A DNA stretch of 64,000 nucleotides from Crambe crambe (lineage: Eukaryota > Porifera > Demospongiae > Poecilosclerida > Crambeidae), in NCBI GenBank assembly GCA_963924555.1, contig OZ004583.1, positions 2,761,501 to 2,825,500 of the forward strand. Direction: 5' to 3'. Position numbers and translations under genes: made by a program. The notes under the pieces were generated by a model that ran no database searches, had not been told where the DNA came from, and saw only the letters and a list, made by a program, of their open reading frames with translations. Positions 12,005-24,000 of this stretch are shown piece after piece (position 1 is the first letter of the stretch; the number at the start of each line of letters is the position of its first letter).

Positions 12005-15000
12005 ACTTCCAAACTCCATCCTACACCTATGGATTGTAATTTGTGGCCTCCACAAGGAAGTGTATATATGTGTATGAATGACACTAAGATAACAAGTGAG
12101 CGTAAAAAATTTCTTCGAAATAAAAATGTGAAGTAGGGATGCTATTATAACTGCAGCTTCATTATGAAAATCAAGTACTGCAGCATCGAAGCAGTATGGC
12201 CCAAAAATCTAGCTGGAATATGTATTATAACTGCATGCAAGAGAGTGAATTTAGTGAAGTGACCCTTACCCATCATCAAGTACGAGATACTATTCCTACT
12301 TCACTCCCTTGGCCCTTGATCATGGGAGTGAAGTAGGAATAGTATCTTGTACTTGATGATGGGTAAGGGTCACTTCACTAAATTCACTCTCTTGCATGCA
12401 GTTATAATACATATTCCAGCTAGATTTTTGGGCCATACTGCTTCGATGCTGCAGTACTTGATTTTCATAATGAAGCTGCAGTTATAATAGCATCCCTACT
12501 TCACATTTTTATTTCGAAGAAATTTTTTACGCTCACTTGTTTCTATCCTTTTTCTTAGTGCTTGAAGTTGAATGAGGGAGGCTACAGTACAGTACTATAC
12601 AAAGCCAGCTCTACATAAACCTCTTTTGTAGGTACATACAGTGTCTCTGGTTGAAGAATTTGTTTAGCTATTTAAGTTTTGTTGATATAAAACTTTACAG
12701 CAACAGCAATGTAAATGACATGTACACGGCATGGTGAAGTGAGCTGACTACACTACAGTACTGGCTATAATGCTACTATAGGATGAGCATCTGTACTGTA
12801 ATTCAGCAAGGAGTGACTGGAACATCATCAGATAATGAATGAAGACCTTGGCTATAGCTAAACTTAAGCTTACGTGGCTCCGCCCATAAGCCCCGCCCCC
12901 TTCAAAATGGCGTAGAAAGATTAGCAGCTGTGTTCCGAGTGCTATCGAATAGTGAAGTAGAGCCTTAGTCAAAACTAATAGCAAAAGATCAGCCTCTAGG
13001 TGCCGCTCTAACAGATGGCCAAAGCAGAATTTTGATGACTATAGCCAGTAAGTCGGTACGTCGATCTTATACATTATTATTATAAAGAAAAAGAACGAAA
13101 AGTCAATTTTAGAACTCGTTTTTTTCTTATGTTGGCGAATGAATTTTTGGCTTTTGAACATTCTCCTCTCTTCTTTGTAGATATAATAATTCACTGTAGC
13201 CTTCTGAGAACCTGTAGAGTAAGGGTAGAAGAGAAAGAAGAGTTTTTAGTTTATACTGTCCTATGGACTTTGACCTGCCATCCCTACTTAGAGAGTGCTA
13301 CCGCACTCTCTGGCACTCTCTGATAATTTACATAGCTACATACTTTTCACTCAGTCACTTCTTTTGACACTGCATTGCTGTGCATGGCTTAGAATGTAAT
13401 GGAGACCAAAAATGTTATAATTTTGGATCTTTGCAACCCTGCTTATATGGTCTATGGTCGTATTCAGGATATACTGTGTCCATATTGCACTGATAAACTT
13501 GACTCTGAAGTTTAGTAATCAGTTTATTTTTATATACATTATAATAGGTGGAAAGATCTTGAGTGTAGGAAAACAAATGTATCCAAAGACTTCCTTCAGT
13601 TTGGTTGAAGGTATGCTTTTATTTCATGTGTATAATTGTGACCAAATTTGAGAAAAGGAACAATTTCACGCAAATAACATTTTGTGTCCACAATTGTCCA
13701 TTTATTTGCAGCGAGCGAGCTGACTCTCAGGTCATAACTCATTGAAATTTTAAATATATATATATCTAGGTCTACACTCCAAAATGCCTCGGGCGTACGT
13801 ACATACGAATTAATCAAGCAATTACAATTGGAGCATGCGCATAAATGCACGTGCAGGGCGCTACTATTGCACGACACGTACGAACCCATCAGGGAGGCTG
13901 GCAATATATTGTGTAGGATGTATAACTGAATTGTTTGTGCTCGTTAAATTTTAATGACCATGACCTGACCTTATCACCTGACCTTCACTTTGAATTTAAA
14001 AAAATAATGCCAGAAATGAATTCTGCATACCAAAAAACCCTCTAAAAGTGTCATTACAAATAATTTTGTGACCAATAATTCAAAAGCAAAAATTTCAAGT
14101 TAAGCGTCCACAACCACGAAAATTACAGGAGTTGCCCAAGGTTGCCACACGGGCAACCAAGCTGAATTTATTCTAGGACCCCATATGAGTACAAATCAAC
14201 CAAAAAAATACATAGGAAAGGACATTTCTAGGTTCATGTATTAGCTCTATAGGAGTGTCGACTGGACTAAGATGTTAAGCTGATAGTTCATTTATGCTTT
14301 GCTGTTGAGTTATGTAAGTGGCAGGCAGCTACATGCTAAATACTCACCACAAAGCACTTAGATATGTCTAGTGCCTACAATCCACTTGGATAAGCCTAGC
14401 CCTACTATCCACCACGCTATAAACAAAGCGATGTAGAAATTAATCATAGATTGTATGGACTACACAATGTTTTGTGGTTGTTGTTGGATGCTTCTTGTGA
14501 TCATCCTCATCTGTACAATCCTGTCAGTAACACCTGCTGATGTGAATGTGGCAGATTCTATTATGATTGGAAGCAAAATGGAAAGAGAATATATTGCCAG
14601 CCTCCCTGATGGGTTCTTTAAAAACTATCAGTATCAAGACAATGACTGTTATTAAGAAGCAGAACAAAAGTAAACAAGTCAGGCCAGTAATAGATCTTGA
14701 AAACATATTTCTTCGGCTTTTGATAGTTGGTCAGCAGCGACAGATTGAACTTGAGCTTCTTTTTGCCTACGAGTTGTGTGCAGTCCCTTCATCACTTATT
14801 GATGAGCATGGTTGTCTACGAAAAGGCAACAAGTCTGACCTAGTCAAATGTCTTGGTGTACTGGAGACCTTGCCAAATACTGCTGATGCTGTCATAGTGG
14901 ATGTTTCACAACTGTTCTACCATATTGTGTGTGCCTGATGGTGGCAGTCCCTCCGACTTGATTGCTTCTATCAAGAATCGTTGAGTCGCTATCAATCTAA

Positions 15001-18000
15001 TACTGAGAAAATCATTGTCTTCGACAAGTACCAGGGTGTGTCTGCCAAGGATCATGAGAGAATGTGATGTGCTGGTGAAGTTATCATTGACTATGAGCTC
15101 TCTTCCCAAAAGAGATGCAATCCTTAAAAGCAAGAATAACAAGCGGAAGATGGCAAGTGTGCTGTCTACCTTCAGTGTAACAGAGAATGTGACAATGGAA
15201 ACCATAGACAATGGTGCATCTGATCATGATGAGGCAGACATCACCATCATCTCCTATGTCCTAGCAGCAGCAAATTATGGAAAGAATGTAATTTCTGTGT
15301 TTATCCTGTTAGTATACAGGGTGTACAGAGCAAAGCTGGAATATGGAGCGCTGGGATGGGGGACAGTATTGGACAATAATGCAACCTGCTCTGAACTAGG
15401 GCCACAATGTTTGCAGCTGCTAGGTATGCATGCCCTCAGTGGGTGTGATACCACCTCATACCCATACAGCAATGGCAGAGCTAGAGCACTTAATACCTTG
15501 CTCTCTGAAAACTTTCCTGGTTTAGCTGATATTGTGGGAGAGGCGAGTGCAACACAGGTTGAGCTAATGGAGGCAGTGAAACCATTCTTCACTGCTCTTT
15601 ACAACTAAGTTCCAGGGACATCAATGGAATCTGCCCGCTTTAATGCAGCACACACTATGAAACCATCTACAAGTAATGCTGTGGAAAGCAGCAAACCAGC
15701 AAGCTCCACCTGCCGAGTCAAGCAATATCAGGAAATCAAGGATGACATTCCTGTTCCAGCTGTCATAGCTCTGGGTGATCCAGCCCCACCAGAGCTGATT
15801 GATGTTATTCGATGTCAGTGTCGGGCACAAGGGAAGAAATGCAGCACTGCAGCATGTAGCTATAAGAAAGAGCACCTGGCATGCACATCTTACTGCTATT
15901 ATGCAGGAGAGGATGGTTGCCACAATCCTTTCACCAAGAAACAAGATGTAATGGAGGAATCAGACAGGAATGGGATCGTGAAGAGGATGCCAATATTGAT
16001 GTTACTAAAGAGGAGGGAGATGAGGATGAATTTGATGTAGATGGAGGAAGAGTACTTGACTGAGATATTTGAGGATGTATAACTGAATTGATATAATTTT
16101 GTGCTCGTTAAATTTTAATTAGCTACTAAATTGGACCATGACCTGACCTTATCACCTGACCTTCACTTTGAATAAAAAAAATAATGCCAGAAATGAATTC
16201 TGCATACCAAAAAACCTTTAAAAGTGTCATTACAAATACTTTTTGTGACCAATAGTTCAGAAGCAAAAATATGAAGCTAAGCATCCACACCACGAAATTA
16301 CAGGGGTTGCCCAAGGTTGCCATGTGGGCAACCAAGCTGAATTTATTTTAGGACCCCATATAAGTAGAAATACACCAAAAAAATTCATAGGAAAAGACAT
16401 TTCTAGGTTCAGAAAATTTCTACTGGACTATCTCTACAGCCTTTTGGGCAGCAGGCACAAGAGGCTTATCTAAGCGGCTTGTAGGCACTAGGCTTATCTA
16501 AGTGCTTTGAGGTAAGCATGTATGCAGCTGCCTGCCACCACTTACATGACTCTTAGCAATAATCAAGCACTGAAGCCTATCAGCTACTTTAATAGCCTCG
16601 TACCCAGGCCTTATTAAGATAAGGGCCTGGTATCCACTGTTTGCGCGTGCGTGATCCCAGCATCTATAAATATCATTATAGTGTGCGGATGACGCCGTTG
16701 AGTGGGAGGTGCTAATTTGATGACTCGATTTTTGCCGCAGGAACAAGACTCAGTAGCCAAGTTCTCCTTGGAAGCAGACTTTAAAGAGGTGATTAAGGAG
16801 GCCTTCATACTTCTTTCTCAATCCTCTGACCTGATCCTCCATCTGGAGCAAGAACTGCGCTTCTCTTCCCAGCTAGCTACCACCTCTTTTTCTTATTAAA
16901 GAATCTCGCGCGGCCAGACCTTTCCGAGACAAATGGAAGTTCTGGTGGTCCACTACAAACGGCAGAACTTAGCTCTTCCCAAAACCAGTCGGTAGACATA
17001 AAAATACTTCGTAGACAGACCTGATGGGCCAAGCTCTGTTCCTCCACATAAGGCAAGCCCAACGTCTCCAAGCCTTGGAAAGCGACGGCGTCAGAGAAAC
17101 AAATATCATTGCCGCTGGTAGCCACATTGGTGGCGTAGCTGAAACTGGAGAAGCACCCTGTTGTAACTAGCTGTCATAGAAACAAGGCCCCGCCCAATAT
17201 ATTGTGACGTGTTACGTATCCTAAAATTTCCAAAAGTGCACAAATTCACGGAAAACCATGAAAAACCAGCACATGCGCAAACAGTAGATACCAGGCCCTT
17301 ATTTTAAATTTAATAAGGCGCCTGGGTACGAGGCTACTACTTTAATTGCTCACTTGCTCACTGTCAAATGCTGCACATTGCTACAGATAGCTACTCAACA
17401 GCAAATGAAAATCGTTGAAGAATGCTTGCTCGCTCGCTGACAACTGAATGTTGAACATTGCCCTAGTTAAAGCAAATTACAGCTATTGCTATGCATGGTT
17501 TGGCCACATACATACCAATAGAGTACTCATGAATTTTCATTGCGTACATGCAGGTGCCTCCTGTGAAATCTCCAAAACCAAGCACACACTTAAAGTTGGT
17601 GAAGGGAGCAAGAAGAAGTAGCTACAGGTCAAAAAAGGAAGCTCCCTCTATGGAATCCACTACTGATTATTGTGGTAAGTCTGCCCTTTGCTATAGAAAT
17701 TAATTCCCCACTCTTAAGTCTTGATCATTTTCTTATATTCTGCAGTTTCCCAATTGGTGCAGCAAAACTCACAAATTTTGAAATTGCTGACTACTGTGCA
17801 ATAGCTTCTTGTCTACAACCTCAATTCCTCCCTCCCCAGCCACCATATTCACTCCAGCAGCCAGCTCTCCAGCAGTCAATTCCGCAACCCACAGCTACCC
17901 ACTCCAGCAGCAAACTCTGCAGCAGACTTCAACAACCTTCCCAGCAGACCTCACTCCAGCAACCACTTATAGACCTGACTTCCCTCCAGCAGCCTGCTAC

Positions 18001-21000
18001 CCAGCAGACTTCATTTCAGCAACAACTTCACCAGCAGACTTCACAGTCTTCACTTCAGCAGCAAACCTCCGTCCAACAGCCAGCTACTCAACAGATTTCA
18101 TTATCTCACCAGCAAACTTCACAAGGTTCGCAGCAAACCTCACTCCAGCAGCCAGCTACACAGCAAACCTCAGTCCAGCAATTTCAACGGCACCAGCACT
18201 CTTCAATTCAACAGCAAGCTTCCCTGCAGAAGACCTCACTCCAGCAGCCAGCTCTCCAGCAGACACAATTCCAGCAACCTGCTCTCCATGCAGCAGACAC
18301 AATTGCAAACTCCACAGTTTACTTCACTCCAATAACAGCCAACTACCCAGCAGGATTCATTTCAGCAGCCAATGACCCGGCAATATCCAACCCCTTTTCA
18401 ACTACAGCAGGCTCCCCAGCAAACTCCTCGGACTTATATTCGGAAATCAAGTATGCAGTCACCTGTCCAGGAACTTGACGAAGATGTACAAGTTCTCTCA
18501 CAAAAAAATCCCCCCCCCAAGAGCTATGGACCGTATGGTTTCTTTAACAGACGAATTTTACAATGTGCTTGAAGATTCAGATTACCTGAGTTCATGGGAT
18601 TTTTCTACCAGCGATAATGAAGGAACCAGTGAGGTTCAATTCTCATCACCACAGAATGAAACATCCTCTAGTACAGAAACAGCAATCTCCCAACCTTCAA
18701 CACCAAGACTTACACCTAGCATGAAGATTCCACCCCCTCCTTTCAAAACTCCACCAAAATTAAGGAAGGTAGAGGAAGTAATGAATGATCATGGTGGAAC
18801 GGATGTTGCAAGTTTGAGAAACCTGACAACTGCTCTAGCTAGGGAAGCAATTTTTGGGAAAGAAGAATTGGCAAAAAACAGCTTAAGTGGTCGCAAAAAT
18901 ACTGGAATTTTAAATAAAGAAAAACTTAGTTATATCAAGACTTTGGTGAAATCACGAGTACCTGGAATGACACAAGTGGAATTTGAACATATCTGGACAT
19001 TATGTAGAGGATCATTCTCTAAGTCTTGTCAAGCAATTCGTGCAAGTTTCAGGCGCAATTAGCAAATCTCACTTGAACAATTCAGGGGCGGATCTAGAAA
19101 AATGAAAAGGAGGGTTCTTTTCTACCGCGCGCATAGCGCGCGAGCGGAAATTTTTGGAAACCACGCCCACTTTTACGTGACCACGCCCCTTTATCGGTAA
19201 GTATGGCTGCGCTGCACCATAGACTATAGAGGTTCCAGAATGGACTGGAAATGATTAATTACATCCGCCTTGCGGTGTTCCGTATATTTATGGTAATACC
19301 TACCGGATATTGTATTCTGGGCCGGCTGTTTCCATCAATTAATTAACTGTCTAGTGAATTTCTACAACCAAATATGTACCCCAAATGGATAAAAACAATA
19401 CCATGCAACACTGCAAACTTTATATGAACTGCTTATATTACAGTATGAGCTGGATAGGTTAAACTTGGTCCTAGAAAATTACACAAAGCAGGTATACTAT
19501 TTAACAAAGAAAGGTATAGTAGTTAGTAACAATGTAGTAGAAAGTTGATATGTATCTTTTAAAACAATTTACTAACATGTACTTCAAGTCCTCAACCACA
19601 TCAACTATGGATGATAGAACTACTTCAGGAGATAAAATTACACAAAGTATTTATATGCAATTTTAACTGCTAGAGCACACTTTAACTCGACTTTTGCTCT
19701 GACAATAATCCCAGGGTCTTGGCATCTTGTAGTATAGTCTCCCTGGCAGAGTTCAGCCTCTTCATAGCCACTTACAAGCTTGTACGGTTAACCACTAAAG
19801 TGATCTTTCCTGTTCATGGAGATACAGCTGCAGCGCAATAGGCGCAACACGGATATCACACGACCGGAAGTGCTTGTTAATATTAATTTAATAGGCGTTT
19901 CCAGTCCATGTAGGAACCTATATAGTCTATGGCTGCACTGACGGACGTACCTAAGAGCGTGCGTTAATTAGAATAGTACGGTCGATCGATCGATCGAGCA
20001 ACAGTTATAAATATGCAAGTAGGCAGAGTCTGAGAGTCTAGCTGTCGGCATTCTTAGTCGATAAAATATAGATTACTGCCCTAAAAAGGGGGGTTCGGAC
20101 GAACTAAGTCGAACCTTCTCTGAATCCGCCCCTGCAATTGATTCCTACTTTTTCCCTGTTAGCTATACTCATCTATCAATTATAAAATGCTTAAAATATG
20201 AAATATAAATCAGTGGACTGATATCTAAGGAAATTCCTATTTTATGTGAATGTGGTGTGCTCCAATTCAGATATAGATAGCTCTGTCAGGTAGTAATTTT
20301 TCACCCTTTAGTTCAGCTCACATGCATTATAGCTAATGAAAATAGAAATCTCCTGCACCTTTCGAATTAAAGTGGCTAGCTACATGAACTTGCTATGGTA
20401 TTATGCAGCATGCAGTACAAGCATTGTATAGCTACTAAAAAGTGTTCAAGCTAGTATATGCAGCTAGCATGCTTGTCACATCACTAGAGTCAAAACTCTA
20501 TATTTGCTTAATTGCTACTAGCTAGCTATATTATATTCATTGCATGAATGCCACCCATAATTATCACAATGTAAATGGTATAAAAAGAAAGGGAAAAAAC
20601 AGCAGTAACAATCTTAATATCCAATTTAGTATCCAGTTGCATTTCCATTTAACTCTATTACTCTGGGAAGAACTTTTTTCAGATGATGTATATAACGCCT
20701 GCATTTATGTATCCACAGTACTCCAAAAATTATTAATTCCGTCAATTAGCCCTTCTTTAGTTGTTGGCTTGATCTCTCTACGAATGTATTCTTTAAGTTC
20801 ATGCCAAATATTTTCGATAGGGTTCACGTCTGGAGATTCAGCTGGCGTTTTCCACCAATTAATATTAGAATCAATAAAGAACTGTTGGGCTGCATGTGAA
20901 GTATGCTTTGGATCGTTATCTTGCATGAAACAGTGGGTGGCAGGGGGAGGAAAGTGTTCTTGAATGAATGGGATAAGCGTTTGCTGAAGAATTTCACAGT

Positions 21001-24000
21001 AGAGAGGAACATTCATGATTCCCTCAAAAATACATACTTGAGTAGCTCCTTTTAGACTGATTCCAGCCCAGACATGGACTTTAGTTGGGTGCTTAGCTCT
21101 TGGTTTAGGACGAGGCTTTTCACCAAGATTTCGATAGCAATGTCGCCTGTGTGTCCAGTTGAACAGTTGTTTCGTCACTCCAGATGACATTGTTGTAATC
21201 ATCACGCAGCTGACTTGGCAGGGAGCCTCCAATACTCCGGGATATGCTTTGAAGATTGGTGAGGGACAGCCCATGCTGAAGAATGTGGATCACCTTTGCT
21301 CATGGAGACACTGGGAGGATGGTGCGAGGGTGCAGTTCACACTATTCGTGACATCGGCAAACTGCAGGGCCTTAGGCTGCCTGCTCAGTGGCCCTAGCCC
21401 TAGCCCTAGCTCTAGCTCTAGCCCCCCCTCCCCCTCACCCACTTTTGTCGTGGTGTTTCTGCCCCCGCTGCTGAATGCACACTTTTCCAGCGACTTGCCA
21501 TTTCACTGTGGAAGGCTGTGGCTGACTCACCCCTGCAGTAGTTGATGGGAAGGTCTAACTGTTACACAACAAATAAATCAACAAACACTCACAGTTAAGG
21601 TATATTGTACCTATGTGCAGGCGCAGATTGAAAAGGGGAAAATGATCCAGTGTTTGGCCTGCTGGCTATGAATGGTTTCATGATCAGTGTATTTCAATTC
21701 CCAAGAATTTGAAGAACTCTAAGTGGTATTGTCAAAACTGTAAATAACTTCAACTAGCTAGCTAGCTGCTACAAATTCTTTTTCATGATTTTTGATTGAG
21801 TGATAATGACAGATACATTTTGTCCTAACAAAGTATTGATGATTATTGGAGTAACTAGCTACATGTGATTATATTTTACCGAAAATTATGGCTATAGTGT
21901 CCCATGAAACATGCATATAACGTAGGCACACCTGGATTAATATACTTTGGCTGGACAAGCAACCACATCTGGCGTATAGCTAATAGCCACTAACTATATT
22001 ATAATGTCAGTGGTAGCTAGCTATAAGTTTAAAGTTTTCCTTGCTGCGAAACTAGTTTTTTGGCAGTGGCATAATACAATGCAATTGCCATAATAAATTT
22101 AAGCGGGACCAAATACAGCAGCCATATTTTGTCTGGTGGGACTAAATATGGCAGCCGTATGTCGTCTGGTGGGACAAAATACTGCTCTATGGGACCAAAT
22201 ATAGCAGCAATATGTGGTCTGGCAGGACCTAACATGGCAGCCATATTTTGTCCGGACAAAATATGGCTGCCATATTAGGTCCTGCCGGACAGATTAAGGC
22301 AGGACCAAATATGGCTTGACAAGCTCACGAAGCGTTCATAAAGCTCGCAAAGCTCGCGAAGCTCCCCAAAATTGTTCACATAGGCAACCGCAGTATCGCG
22401 AAGAAAGGCTCGCGAGTGAATTCGTGTTAAGTGCTTGACGAACCCTTCGCAAAGCCTCGCAAGCGAGTCACAAAGAATTTTTTGCAACGTACAGTAGGAA
22501 CTGCGGGGGTACCGGGCACATACCCCCTTCCCAAATATTTTAACAGTCCTTCAACTATAGCTATACCTAGCATTGCACCTCCTCTTCGATTGTCTGCACA
22601 TGTCCCACCATTCCTATAATATCATGCAGATATTGATGAATGCACTATTAGCACGGATAATTGTGACTCCAATGCCACATGTACCAACACCCCTGGGAGC
22701 TTCACCTGTGCTTGTAACCAAAGATACAGTGGAGATGGAGTTATCTGCAATGGTATGACTTTTCTGATAAGTTAAGAGTATCTTCTATCATACCATATGT
22801 CATAGATATTGATGAGTGTACTATTGGTGTTGACAACTGTGATTCTAATGCCACATGTACTAATATTCCTGGGAACTTCACCTGTAGCTGTAACCATGGA
22901 TACAGTGGAAACGGAATAGTTTGTGATGGTAATGTTGTAGCTAATAGAGCTATTGGATAGAGTTTGCCAAAAAAAAAACCCCCAAAAGAACAAACCAAAC
23001 AACAACAAAACTACAAAAACAGGACTTTAATAGTTTCCATGACTTTTTTTAAGATATCAATGAGTGTGAGGAAGTCACTGACAACTGTGACTCTAATGCC
23101 ACATGCACCAACATTCCTGGAAGCTTCACCTGTGTCTGTAATCAAGGATACAGTGGAAATGGAGTCAACTGTGTTGGTATGTGTAGACACAAATTTGTAC
23201 TTTGTACACTATTTATCCCATGTTTAATTTTACCTATAGATATTAATGAGTGTGTAACTGGTGCTAATGACTGTGACTCAAATGCTACATGTACCAACAC
23301 CCCTGGGAACTTCACCTGTGCCTGTAACCAAGGATTCAGTGGAAATGGCACTTTCTGTTTGGGTAAATTTAAAATTAGTTAATGTACTTAGTGTTTACTC
23401 AAATTAGGTTTAAGATACCAATGCATTGTCATTAATGGCTATCTTTTTGATATTAGATGATAATGAGTGTGAGGAAGTCACTGACAACTGTGACTCTAAT
23501 GCCACTTGTACCAACATTCCTGGAAGCTTCACCTGTGTCTGTAATCAAGGATACAGTGGAAATGGAGTCAACTGTGTTGGTATGTGTAGACACAAATTGT
23601 ACACTATTTATCCCATGTTTAATTTTACCTATAGATATTAATGAGTGTGTAACTGGTGCTAATGACTGTGACTCAAATGCTACATGTACCAACACCCCTG
23701 GCAACTTCACCTGTGCCTGTAACCAAGGATTCAGTGAAAATGGCACTTTCTGTTTGGGTAAATTTAAAATTAGTTAATGTACTTAGTGTTTACTCAAATT
23801 AGGTTTAAGATACCAATGCATTGTCATTAATGGCTATCTTTTTGATATCAGATGATAATGAGTGTGAGGAAGTCACTGACAACTGTGACTCTAATGCCAC
23901 TTGTACCAACATTCCTGGAAGCTTCACTTGTGCCTGTAACCAAGGATACAGTGGAAATGGAGTTATTTGTGTTGGTAGGGACAAAAACCTTAGCAATAAA

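Larger units (their letters stand above)
13706..17466 (+). mobile_element. Helitron-like element copy 1 (filled with nested DNA)
   Basis: The left end TTGCAGCGAGCGAGCTGACTC and the right end (TGCTCGCTCGCT, then AATGTTGAACATT and GCCCTAG followed by T) match copy 2 at 29344-30902. The 3' part has a 5-bp hairpin (AATGT TGA ACATT) a few bases before a CTAG terminus, as in Helitrons. The interior carries a repeated 330-bp segment, a relic gene and a MULE-like insertion, and seems to have been rearranged. Confidence 0.55.
10865..22494 (+). mobile_element. 11.6-kb TIR transposon with TA target duplication
   Basis: The left end CGGTACGTTGCAAAAAAT and the right end, read inwards on the other strand, CTGTACGTTGCAAAAAAT, form terminal inverted repeats. 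Both continue into about 120-190 bp of TCGCGA-rich palindromic sequence (10885-10980 and 22310-22480). Each end is flanked by TA. Removing the element with one TA restores GGTGTAGGAACTG, the g-to-a intron sequence of the uninterrupted EGF units. The interior holds a broken BEN-domain gene, a relic DHDEAD/GCDTTS-family gene and nested fold-back, Helitron-like, MULE-like, hAT-like and Tc1 elements. I recognise no transposase that clearly belongs to the outer element. The single clean target site argues for one insertion event followed by later insertions. Confidence 0.75.

Noticed and set aside
13912..16411. LTR retrotransposon defined by the two 330-bp direct repeats
   Set aside because: The repeats lack TG...CA ends, a primer-binding site and any gag-pol between them. 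The enclosed gene is not retroviral.
16702..16899. Possible small protein in the MULE-like element
   Set aside because: Short frames on both strands with no transposase motif. The element is best treated as non-autonomous.
21393..21440. Telomere-like CCCTAG repeat
   Set aside because: The animal telomere repeat is TTAGGG/CCCTAA. This hexamer is short, alternates with CTCTAG and lies inside mobile DNA.
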